Assembly (NCBI GenBank): GCA_034111085.1
Contig: JAWUXZ010000027.1
Span: 93,437 to 157,436 of the forward strand
Source: Dinoroseobacter sp034111085
GTDB lineage: Bacteria > Pseudomonadota > Alphaproteobacteria > Rhodobacterales > Rhodobacteraceae
Direction: 5' to 3'
DNA: 64,000 bases
The stretch's first letter is position 1, and every line of letters starts with the position of its first letter. A program made the translations under genes and the position numbers. Shown piece after piece: positions 53,818-60,752 of this stretch. The notes beneath the pieces were generated by a model. It did no database searches. It was given only the letters and a program-made list of their open reading frames with translations, and had not been told where the DNA came from.

Positions 53818-54264
53818 TTAGGCGGAACCGAGCCGTTCGCGCAGCTCGCGCAAAACAGGTAGGGCGGCGCGCAAACGCTCTTCCCCTAGATTTTTGCCGA
53901 CCTCTTCGAGCACAGGCGCAATCGCGGCAATCGCGGCATCGCGCGCATTGCGTCCCGCCGGACTGATCGCCACCAGCTTGCGCCGCGCGTCTTCCCAATC
54001 GGGGCGGATATGCACGTGGCCGGCCCATTCCAGTTTACCAAGCGTGTTGGTCATAGCGCCCTTGGTGACATGCAGCGTGCGGGCAAGTTGGGCGGGCGTG
54101 CGCTCTTCCCCGATCCGAGCCAGATGGTTGAGCACCGAGAAGTGGCTGATTTCCATCCCCTTGGGCAACGCTTTGGCGAGACGGCTGCGGGCCAATTGCT
54201 CTACTGAGAGGATTTCGCTGAAAAAGGCGACCGCAAGAGGGTCATTGGGGGGCATGTCAGTCAT
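53818..54264 (-). CDS. MarR-family regulator
   Basis: A 148-residue winged-helix regulator of the MarR family: EISHFSVLNHLARIGEERTPAQLARTLHVTKGAMTNTLGKLEWAGHV is the helix-turn-helix. The long upstream frame overlaps the nitrilase gene; the start at 54264 overlaps the nitrilase stop by ATGA. The target is unknown. Confidence 0.88.
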   Translation of the reverse strand: MTDMPPNDPLAVAFFSEILSVEQLARSRLAKALPKGMEISHFSVLNHLARIGEERTPAQLARTLHVTKGAMTNTLGKLEWAGHVHIRPDWEDARRKLVAISPAGRNARDAAIAAIAPVLEEVGKNLGEERLRAALPVLRELRERLGSA

Positions 54265-55094
54265 AGTGGCGCACCGTAGGGACGTATGCCTGAAAGGGAA
54301 GGAAGTTTTTGGCGTGTTTGCGCGACGGCGGACATGTCGAGATCGGCGAAGGAGACGCCGGGCTGCGTGCCCGCGTCTGACAAAACGGTGCCCCAAGGAT
54401 CGATGGCAAGGCTGTGCCCGTGGGTCTTGCGCACGCGATCGGTTTGGCTGGGATGGGCGCCGGTTTGCGCGGGGGCGAGGACGAAGCACCCTGTCTCGAT
54501 CGCACGGGCGCGCAGCAGAGCTTCCCAATGGCCCGGTCCGGTGGCTTGGCTGAACGCAGACGGCACGGTTAGAATGTCAGCCCCGGCCAGCGCCAGATCG
54601 CGGTAAAGGTGCGGGAAGCGTAGATCATAACAGATGCTCATGCCGATCTTGCCGAAGGGCGTGTCTGCAAGCACCGCGCGATCACCGGGGCGGTAGCCTT
54701 TGGATTCGCGGTAGGTCTCGGTCGCGCTGACCTGCACGTCGAACATGTGGATCTTATCGTACCACGCATTGATGTTACCGGAGGCGTCGATCAGGAACGA
54801 TCTATTGGCGAAACGGCCATCGGCATCCTCGGTTTTTAGCGCCAGCGATCCGATCAAGACCCAAGCGCTATGCTTGTTGGCAAACTCGCGTACCATGGAA
54901 AGCGTCGGATCGGCGTCTTGAGTTGTCAGTTGAGTGACCTGCTGCGTCCGGCTGCCCGACAGGCAATTTGTCACCTCAGGCGTTAGGATCAGATCCGCAC
55001 CGCCTGCGACGGCCTGACTGCAAAGCGCGCGCGTCTGCTCCAGATTGTCGGCAACCACATCACCGCTCGTCATCTGGATCAGACCTGCGCGCAT
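54261..55094 (-). CDS. Carbon-nitrogen hydrolase (nitrilase superfamily)
   Basis: A 277-residue nitrilase-superfamily hydrolase of the Nit1/deaminated-glutathione amidase type. The Glu-Lys-Cys triad is visible: PEVTN (Glu), YDKIHMFDV (Lys), SICYDLRFP (Cys). Start at 55094 is chosen because its N-terminus (MRAGLIQMTS) matches the family; a 14-codon extension overlaps grxC. Lies 4 bp after grxC in a grxC-nit-marR operon. Confidence 0.9.
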   Translation of the reverse strand: MRAGLIQMTSGDVVADNLEQTRALCSQAVAGGADLILTPEVTNCLSGSRTQQVTQLTTQDADPTLSMVREFANKHSAWVLIGSLALKTEDADGRFANRSFLIDASGNINAWYDKIHMFDVQVSATETYRESKGYRPGDRAVLADTPFGKIGMSICYDLRFPHLYRDLALAGADILTVPSAFSQATGPGHWEALLRARAIETGCFVLAPAQTGAHPSQTDRVRKTHGHSLAIDPWGTVLSDAGTQPGVSFADLDMSAVAQTRQKLPSLSGIRPYGAPL

Positions 55095-55098
55095 TTGC

Positions 55099-55359
55099 TC
55101 AAGCCGCGCTAAGCAATTTGTCGAGCTTGCCTGCACGCTCCAGCGCCATCAACTCGTCGCATCCGCCGACATGGGTTTTTCCCACGAAGATCTGCGGGAC
55201 GGTGTGACGCCCGCTTGCACGCGACAGCATTTCTTGGCGCTTGCTGGGGTCGCGGGATATGTCGGTTTCCGTAAATGACACGGATTTTGCTTTCAGGAGG
55301 CGCTTGGCCATGCTGCAAAAGCCGCAGGCGGGCGAGGTGTAGATATGGACGGACTGCAT
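55099..55359 (-). CDS. grxC: Glutaredoxin 3
   Basis: An 86-residue glutaredoxin, disulfide reductase coupled to glutathione. Redox motif CGFC (residues 12-15), cis-Pro in TVPQIFV and the glutathione-binding GGCDEL are present. Confidence 0.95.
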   Translation of the reverse strand: MQSVHIYTSPACGFCSMAKRLLKAKSVSFTETDISRDPSKRQEMLSRASGRHTVPQIFVGKTHVGGCDELMALERAGKLDKLLSAA

Positions 55360-55518
55360 GGAGGAGCTTCCTTTAGGGCGGTGTTGGGATCAGCATCTAT
55401 GCGCTTGGCCGCCAAATGTCAGTAATTTTGCGGAAATACCCGAAAACGTGACGCGTTTCTTGTGCGGCCGGTGCGTATTGGCGTGAGCGAAACTAGACAT
55501 AATTACCGTGAGATCAGA

Positions 55519-55740
55519 ATGACCCGTTTAGACCAAATCAGACCCGCCGAACCTGTGAACGATTTGCCGTTGCAGGCGATTGCTCTCGGCGCTGGGCTGG
55601 GCGGCCAAAGGCTACCGCGTGACGGTGATCGGTTCGCTCGACAAACCTAGCGGGCTCGGGTCGTCGATCACACAAGATGGACACGGTTTCGGTCTAGGCA
55701 CGATGATTATGACATTGCCTCAAGCCTATAAGGAATTGCG
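55519..55740 (+). pseudogene. crtI: Phytoene desaturase (crtI) 5' fragment, frameshifted
   Basis: Decayed N-terminus of CrtI, which desaturates phytoene in carotenoid synthesis. From an ATG at 55519 the frame gives the FAD-binding LGAGLGG (about 55585-55605); a deletion/frameshift then shifts to the +1 frame, which reads AKGYRVTVIGSLD, then GSSITQDGHGFGLGT and TLPQAYKEL up to 55740. These blocks align in order with CrtI (AKGxRVTVID, GSSITxxGHRFDLGPTIVT, VPQxxRDL). Everything after residue 70 is gone; idi begins next to it on the other strand. CDS cannot be translated as one protein. Confidence 0.8.
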
Positions 55741-55754
55741 GCCACTTGCGGCTG

Positions 55755-56309
55755 TTAGGCTTGGACCTGAGACGCAAAAATCCGGCTGCGGTGTTCGCTG
55801 AGGTAGATTTGAAGCCAAGGCGTGTAGAGCTTGGGCTCGCGCGCAACCTCGGCACACAGATCGTGGAAATCGACCCATTTATAGGCTTCAACCTCATCGG
55901 GGTTTGGTACAATCTTCAGGCTGGCATCGGCGTGGGCGAGGTAGATGTCGACTACCTCATGCTCGGTCAGCCCGTTCCCGACATCGGCACGGTATTCGAT
56001 GGTATCGCGGTGTTCGGGGAACAGTCCTTTGATGCCCAGCTCGTCATCTAGCCGCCTTACCGCGCAATCGGCGGGCCGCTCGTCCCAGCGCGGATGCGTG
56101 CAGCAGGTGTTCGCCCACAGACCGGGCGTATGATATTTCGACAAGGCACGCTGCTGGATCAGAACCTTGTTGCCATCCAACACGAAGACCGAGACCGCCT
56201 TGTGCTTGAGACCCCTTTGGTGAACCTCAAGCTTCTCGACGGGCGTAAGCGTTCCGTCAATCCAGGCTGGAACCATCTCGGTCAGGGCATCAGATTGCAT
56301 ATCAGGCAT
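55755..56309 (-). CDS. idi: Isopentenyl-diphosphate delta-isomerase (type 1)
   Basis: Interconverts IPP and DMAPP for isoprenoid synthesis. 184 residues, NUDIX-fold type-1 enzyme with the catalytic Cys in ANTCCTHPR, the HKAVSVFV start of the fold and Glu of EHEVVDIYLA. Type-1 idi is a usual member of Rhodobacterales photosynthesis gene clusters, where it sits near bchP/bchG and crt genes. The downstream crtI fragment supports that origin. Confidence 0.93.
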   Translation of the reverse strand: MPDMQSDALTEMVPAWIDGTLTPVEKLEVHQRGLKHKAVSVFVLDGNKVLIQQRALSKYHTPGLWANTCCTHPRWDERPADCAVRRLDDELGIKGLFPEHRDTIEYRADVGNGLTEHEVVDIYLAHADASLKIVPNPDEVEAYKWVDFHDLCAEVAREPKLYTPWLQIYLSEHRSRIFASQVQA

Positions 56310-56313
56310 TTAG

Positions 56314-56676
56314 ACCCGCCGTGCTGAGATTAGGCCGCTGAGATGCGCAGGGCTCAAGATTCCGTTCTTCATATGCGCCTCGGTTGCTTTTCTGTGGCAG
56401 ATCACGTGGCTGCTTCGATCATCACAGTCTATTGCACCAGAGGGCCTTGCGCCAACAAAAGCGATATCACAGATCATTCTGACCACTCCGTTAGAACCAG
56501 CTCGCGTCTTAAAGTGGGCCTGTGCGTCTGGCCCCTATCACCTTTACAGCGACGTCTCCGCCAAAGCCCGCGAAAAAAACATCATGCGGGTGTCGATTGA
56601 GGCGCTCGCCATTCGTCATGTAAGTGAAAGCCCTTCGCTGATGGGCCTTCGCAACCCTAGACTGACGGAGAGAGAT
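56314..56676 (+). other. Gap of 367 bp, open but unassigned
   Basis: Between idi and the SRPBCC gene there is no convincing start, yet one plus-strand frame is open from 56314 into the SRPBCC gene. Its last third (56536-56640) reads like real protein (PYHLYSDVSAKAREKN and MRVSIEALAIRHVSE) with coding-like codon use. I do not recognise it. It may be a fragment of another lost gene in this decayed region, or a chance open stretch. Confidence 0.3.
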
Positions 56677-57189
56677 ATGTCCCTAACAACCACCCTTCTA
56701 ATTGGCGCGGGCGTCGCGGCGCTGATCGCTGCCACCCCGCTGGCGCTGCCGCGGACTGTGCATGTGACGCGCAGCGCTGTGATTGATGCCGCCCCTGCCG
56801 ACATCCTTGCATTGGCTGCCTCAAACACTGGCTATCAGGCGTTTAACCCCTATGCCGAAGCGGATCCGAACCTTTCGATCACGCATTTTGGGCCCAGCAC
56901 TGGCGTTGGCTCTGGCTTTCGGTTTGAGGGCAAGGACGGCAAGGGCACGCAGACGGTGACGGCCACCACCGATACCAGCGTGACCTACCATATTGATCTT
57001 GGCGCACTTGGTCAGCCGACCCAGCGGATTGAGGCGGTTGCCGTCGATGGTGGGACAGAAGTGACCTGGCATCTGGACAGCGATCTCGGCTTCAATCCGA
57101 TGTTTCGCGTCTTTGGCCTGTTCATGGATGGCATGATGGGCAAAACTTTTGACACTGGGCTCGCGCGTCTTGCGCAAGCCGTCACGTAA
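56677..57189 (+). CDS. SRPBCC-family protein with membrane anchor
   Basis: A 170-residue protein with an N-terminal hydrophobic helix (residues 4-22) followed by a START/SRPBCC (polyketide cyclase-like) domain, as in the SRPBCC companions of sigma-factor loci. Start at 56677 with GGAG 7-10 bases upstream. The frame extends upstream but without support. It lies 13 bp before the YciI gene and probably belongs to the same operon. Confidence 0.8.
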   Translation: MSLTTTLLIGAGVAALIAATPLALPRTVHVTRSAVIDAAPADILALAASNTGYQAFNPYAEADPNLSITHFGPSTGVGSGFRFEGKDGKGTQTVTATTDTSVTYHIDLGALGQPTQRIEAVAVDGGTEVTWHLDSDLGFNPMFRVFGLFMDGMMGKTFDTGLARLAQAVT

Positions 57190-57202
57190 CGAGGTCGGAC
57201 AC

Positions 57203-57556
57203 ATGCGCTATACATTTTTGCTCTATTCCAACCCTGCCGATATGGCGGATATGACGCCCGAGATGTGGGGGCAGATGCAGGCTGTCTACGGTCAATACAT
57301 CGGCGCCTTGAAGGACGCTGGCGTCTTCGTTGATACCGATTGGCTGCATCCGGTAGACACGGCAACAACCCTGTCGCTGAAGGGCGGCACGGAGGTTGTT
57401 CAAGACGGGCCTTTTGCGGAAACGACAGAGACTTTAGGCGGCTACTTCGTTGTCGATGTCCCCGATCTGGATGCAGCAATGGATTGGGCGCGCAAATGCC
57501 CAGCTGCACAAGGCGGCAAGGTGGAAATCCGCGCCTCGGCGATGGGCTCTGTATGA
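57203..57556 (+). CDS. YciI/DGPF-domain protein
   Basis: A 117-residue YCII-related protein containing the DGPFAETTETLGGY block that names the DGPF group. Such proteins are the characteristic neighbours of ECF42 sigma factors, whose gene overlaps this one by ATGA. The biochemical role is unproven. Confidence 0.88.
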   Translation: MRYTFLLYSNPADMADMTPEMWGQMQAVYGQYIGALKDAGVFVDTDWLHPVDTATTLSLKGGTEVVQDGPFAETTETLGGYFVVDVPDLDAAMDWARKCPAAQGGKVEIRASAMGSV

Positions 57557-58770
57557 GTGACGCTTCGGTTCGCGCGGCAGGACTTGCGCGAACCTCCTAC
57601 GGGCGGCTGCTGGCTTTGCTGGCCGCCCGGACCCGAGACATTGCCGGAGCCGAGGACGCATTGGCCGAGGCATTTGCGGCTGCGCTCGTGGCTTGGCCTG
57701 AGTTCGGCGTGCCAGATGCGCCCGAGGCTTGGCTGCTAACCACCGCGCGCAACAAACTGACCGACCAGATGCGTCGCGCCGCCCGGATCGATGTGACCGA
57801 CGCGCTGCCCGAGAAAGCCCCTGAGATGTATAGTGAAACTGCTAGCGAGTTTCCGGACGAGCGGTTGCGGCTGATGCTGGTTTGCGCCCATCCGGCGATA
57901 GATCCCAGCCTACATGCGCCTTTGATGATGCAGACAGTGCTAGGAGTGGAAGCAGCTGATATCGCGCGCGTATTCGCGATCTCGCCCAGTGCTTTGGCGC
58001 AGCGGTTGGTGCGTGCCAAGCGCAAGATCAAAGACGCTGGCATTCCGTTTGTCCTACCTGAAACCAGTGCGCTTCCGGAACGTCTGACCCCGGTGCTGAA
58101 TGCGATCTACGCGGCCTTTACCGTCGATTGGATAGATGGCCCGGCGGGCAATGAGGCATTGCGAGAGGAGGCGCTTTACCTAGCGGATGTGCTCGTGCGC
58201 CTCGTTCCGCGCTCGGCTGAAGTCCTAGGGCTGGCGGCATTGCTGACCTATTCGCTGGCGCGCGAACCTGCACGGATTGTTGATGGCACCTTTGTAGCGT
58301 TGCCAGATCAGCAGGTGGAACTGTGGGATATTGAGTTACGAAATCGGGCCGAAATTCTGCTAAGTCGTGCCAGTGGCTTGCAGCAGATAGGGCGGTTTCA
58401 GCTAGAGGCCTCGATCCAAGCAGTCCACATGGCCCGACTTGCAACGGGGCTCACGGATTGGCACGCGGTACGTCAGTTGTTGACGGGTTTAATGCAGATC
58501 GCACCTTCGCTCGGGGCTGCGGTTGCACTGGCTGCTGCCGCGCTTGAAGATGTGGGCCCGGAGGCGGCAAGTCGTCAGTTGGACGGTATCGCGGACCGGG
58601 CCGAGCGATTTCAGCCGTATTGGGCAACGCGCGCTGCGTGTTTGCACAGGCTCGGCAAGCTAGATGATGCGCTTTCGGCAAATGCCACGGCGGTCCATCT
58701 AAGCGATAGCGAGATTTTGCTGATTTGGCTGGAGCGCCGCGCGCAGAGCTGGCGTGGCGCACTGAATTAG
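57553..58770 (+). CDS. ECF42-type RNA polymerase sigma factor
   Basis: A 405-residue extracytoplasmic-function sigma factor with a long C-terminal extension. Region 2 is in the N-terminal 90 residues (DIAGAEDALAEAFAAALVAWP, then APEAWLLTTARNKLTDQMRR), region 4 around residues 125-165 (DIARVFAISPSALAQRLVRAKRKI), followed by a 230-residue helical tetratricopeptide-like domain. ECF42 factors have no adjacent anti-sigma factor and are thought to be controlled by that C-terminal domain. Its stop interlocks with ppsR in TTAG. Confidence 0.88.
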   Translation: MSDASVRAAGLARTSYGRLLALLAARTRDIAGAEDALAEAFAAALVAWPEFGVPDAPEAWLLTTARNKLTDQMRRAARIDVTDALPEKAPEMYSETASEFPDERLRLMLVCAHPAIDPSLHAPLMMQTVLGVEAADIARVFAISPSALAQRLVRAKRKIKDAGIPFVLPETSALPERLTPVLNAIYAAFTVDWIDGPAGNEALREEALYLADVLVRLVPRSAEVLGLAALLTYSLAREPARIVDGTFVALPDQQVELWDIELRNRAEILLSRASGLQQIGRFQLEASIQAVHMARLATGLTDWHAVRQLLTGLMQIAPSLGAAVALAAAALEDVGPEAASRQLDGIADRAERFQPYWATRAACLHRLGKLDDALSANATAVHLSDSEILLIWLERRAQSWRGALN

Positions 58771-59573
58771 CCGTCTCTGCTGAGAAGCCCGTACTTGCGG
58801 AGCTTCACGTAAAGCGACTGGCGCGACAGGCCGAGCATTTCAGCCGCAGCGACACGGTTATTGCCGGTTAGTTTGACCGCAGTTTCGATACACATCTTCT
58901 CAACGACATCGGTGGTTGCGGCGACGATGTCTTTCAGCGGGGCGGATCCGACGCTGCTCATCACATTTTGCATAGATTTGTCGTCAACACCGACAGGTAT
59001 TCTGGCTGGGGTGTCGCGCATCATATTCTTGCGGGAGGCATCACGGATCACGCCAGCGCGGTCTGAGATGACCGCCAAATCGGCCCCGTCGCGGTAGTGT
59101 GTCTCAAGCTCGCGGTGGGTCTCATAATCTTTTTCGAGCGCTAGCTCTGCATTGGCGAGACGCGTCTGCAATTCGGCAATCGGGCGCATGTCGCGGCCCA
59201 GTAGCAAGATCTGGTCTTGCTCGCCGGTGCGGTGCAGGGTGTAGCGGATCGGGAGCTCCCGGTTTGCATTGTCATAGTGATCTATCTCGATGCTATGGGC
59301 CGTTTCCACCTCGCCATTGCGAAAGGCTTCCAGTTGGCGTTCGACTTTGTCCACGGAATCTCCGGCCAGAAAATCGCGGATATCCCGCTTTTCCCAATGA
59401 TCTAGCCGACCAAAACCGGGGTTCAGGGGATTAACAACGAGCGCCTGAACGATCCCGTCAAGGTCGAGAATGATGGCAAGATCAGCGGCAGTTGCCACAA
59501 TCTGGTTGAACTGCTCAGGCGTAATCCGCGGGGCTGAACTGTTACTCCAGAAACTACACTGCCCGGTCTTCAT
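58767..59573 (-). CDS. ppsR: PpsR/CrtJ-type regulator lacking its PAS domains
   Basis: A 268-residue regulator. Family members (PpsR/CrtJ, repressors of photosynthesis genes) have about 465 residues with an N-terminal domain, Q-linker, PAS1, PAS2 and a Fis-type helix-turn-helix. Here residues 20-130 match the N-domain (FPIRYTLHR-type block and LLLGRDMRPIAELQ), residues 140-160 the linker (EKDYETHRELETHYR), then the sequence jumps to a PAS2 start (DGADLAVISDRAGVIRDASR), jumps again, and resumes at the intact DNA-binding domain (LKDIVAATTDVVEKMC through LRKYGLLS, residues 213-266). Both junctions (about 59093 and 59027) keep the frame. The DNA-binding-domain cysteine is kept (Cys228). ATG at 59573 has AAAGGTGA upstream. 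Confidence 0.88.
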   Translation of the reverse strand: MKTGQCSFWSNSSAPRITPEQFNQIVATAADLAIILDLDGIVQALVVNPLNPGFGRLDHWEKRDIRDFLAGDSVDKVERQLEAFRNGEVETAHSIEIDHYDNANRELPIRYTLHRTGEQDQILLLGRDMRPIAELQTRLANAELALEKDYETHRELETHYRDGADLAVISDRAGVIRDASRKNMMRDTPARIPVGVDDKSMQNVMSSVGSAPLKDIVAATTDVVEKMCIETAVKLTGNNRVAAAEMLGLSRQSLYVKLRKYGLLSRDG

Positions 59574-59785
59574 AACTCACCTTTCGACCACTTTTCGGTT
59601 CGTAATATATGCAGGAATCGATGCGGCGTATGGAACTGCTCAGCGTGCATGGTTTCCTGAAGGCGGGCTGTGACACTAGTGACATCGGCGAAGCCAAGCT
59701 GATTTTGAGCCCACAACGGCCCCAAATTTCTGGACCGTTCCTAGGGGTGACATCTTAGGCGTAGTTTCGACCGTTTCGGCGAGAA

Positions 59786-59803
59786 TGTCAAAATTATCTG
59801 ACA
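59786..59803. promoter_or_regulatory. PpsR/CrtJ-type operator TGTC-N10-GACA
   Basis: TGTCA-N8-TGACA, a perfect fit to the TGTcN10gACA palindrome bound by PpsR/CrtJ. It is 213 bp upstream of the ppsR start and 403 bp upstream of the cytochrome gene. PpsR normally binds paired sites; only this one is clear. It may control ppsR itself or be left from a deleted gene. Confidence 0.6.
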
Positions 59804-59960
59804 CTCGCGAACGACCCTTCGCCTTCTTCCTCGTCATCCGCTCACGCGACTTACGCCTATTTTTCGCAAGCCGTTGCTGGAGCGGTGATCTTTGACGCCC
59901 CGTGCTTTGGTTCAGCTTTTCTCGAAGACGCAGGCAGCGGGTTGGATCGCGTAGGTTCCC

Positions 59961-60089
59961 TGCATCTAGGTTCACCCCAACAACTATCTGATGGCTCCAA
60001 AAGGCATCGAGCGGCTTCGTTTTACGCTCGACCCCAACCAGTCGGATGCCGACCTTCAACAACTTGTGAGATCGTTAAAAGGCGTTTGA
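59961..60089 (+). pseudogene. hemA: 5-aminolevulinate synthase (hemA) 3' fragment
   Basis: Decayed C-terminus of a hemA/ALAS gene. Reading 59961-60089 gives, after two codons, a TAG at 59967-59969 where the family has Tyr, then VHPNNYLMAPKGIERLRFT, then LDPNQSDADLQQLVRSLKGV and TGA at 60087-60089. This aligns position by position with the ALAS end (GIYVQPINYPTVPxGTERLRFTPxP then hydrophobic tail helix). Related AONS-family ends are similar; the Asn-Tyr and Gly-Thr/Ile-Glu-Arg-Leu-Arg pattern and position just before a cytochrome c gene favour ALAS. No upstream part was found. Confidence 0.7.
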
Positions 60090-60205
60090 AAACAGAATAC
60101 TTTGTCACATGCGGTGGCATAGCGCAGGGCTTCCTCCTTGAAATTTGACATCTTCTGGAGCGTATTACATTCCATAACGGAACTAGAATCCGGAGGATTA
60201 ATACT

Positions 60206-60694
60206 ATGAAAATGAAACTAACCGCCGCCGCCCTGGCCACCTTCGCCATGACCGCTGCCCCTGTGATGGCCGAAGGTGATGCTGCCAAGGGCGAGCGCGG
60301 GTTTCGCGTTTGTGCAGCCTGCCACGTGATCGATGATCCAGACGGCAATCGTCTTGCTGGGCGCGGCGCAAAAACTGGCCCGAACCTTTACAACATCATT
60401 GGCCGCACGGCTGGTACTTACGAAAATTTCCGCTACCGTGATGCCCTCCCGGCTGCCGGCGAGGCGGGTCTTGTGTGGGACACCGAGAACTTGGCTGAGT
60501 ACCTCCCGGACCCGCAAGGTTTTTTGCGGACGTTTACCGGTGACGATTCGTTGCGCTCGGCGATGGCGGCTCAGCGTGTGCGTGGCATGGAAGACCTGAT
60601 GGCCTTCCTGACGTTGCATTCGCCTGACGCGATGATGATGGACGGCGAAGCTGAAGAGGAAGTTGAAGAAGAAGAAGAAGCTGCGTCTAACTAG
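60206..60694 (+). CDS. cycA: Soluble cytochrome c with acidic tail
   Basis: A 162-residue secreted c-type cytochrome. Signal peptide cleaved near MAEG (about residue 22), heme motif CAACH at residues 36-40, TGPNLYNIIGR as the loop after it, and Met120 as probable sixth ligand. The last 20 residues are almost all Glu, unlike most cytochrome c2. In Roseobacter photosynthesis clusters a cytochrome c gene follows hemA, which matches the hemA fragment 117 bp upstream. GGAGG is 9 bases before the ATG. It could serve respiration as well as photosynthesis. Confidence 0.85.
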   Translation: MKMKLTAAALATFAMTAAPVMAEGDAAKGERGFRVCAACHVIDDPDGNRLAGRGAKTGPNLYNIIGRTAGTYENFRYRDALPAAGEAGLVWDTENLAEYLPDPQGFLRTFTGDDSLRSAMAAQRVRGMEDLMAFLTLHSPDAMMMDGEAEEEVEEEEEAASN

Positions 60695-60717
60695 GCTGCT
60701 AATCGTGAAATGATTAC

Positions 60718-60746
60718 AAAGCGCGCCCCTAAACCGGGCGCGCTTT
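60718..60746. terminator. Terminator between cycA and ubiG
   Basis: An 11-bp perfect stem (AAAGCGCGCCC and GGGCGCGCTTT) with a 7-base loop, between convergent cycA and ubiG. T-rich on both strands, so probably bidirectional. Confidence 0.8.
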
Positions 60747-60752
60747 CGCGTT

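Larger units (their letters stand above)
59574..60205. other. 632-bp gap between ppsR and cytochrome c gene
   Basis: No intact gene. It holds a PpsR-type operator (59786-59803) and a hemA remnant (59961-60089); both are listed separately. The part from about 59590 to 59780 shows no recognisable coding or structure apart from a weak TGT-N10-ACA at 59669-59684. The 3' part contains the leader of the cytochrome gene, with GGAGG at 60192-60196. Confidence 0.7.

Noticed and set aside
59669..59684. TGT-N10-ACA palindrome upstream of ppsR
   Set aside because: Spacing is 10, not the 12 needed between TGT and ACA for a PpsR site.
59676..60062. Minus-strand frame of 128 codons in the ppsR-cycA gap
   Set aside because: Antisense to the hemA fragment and very basic; no homology-like block.
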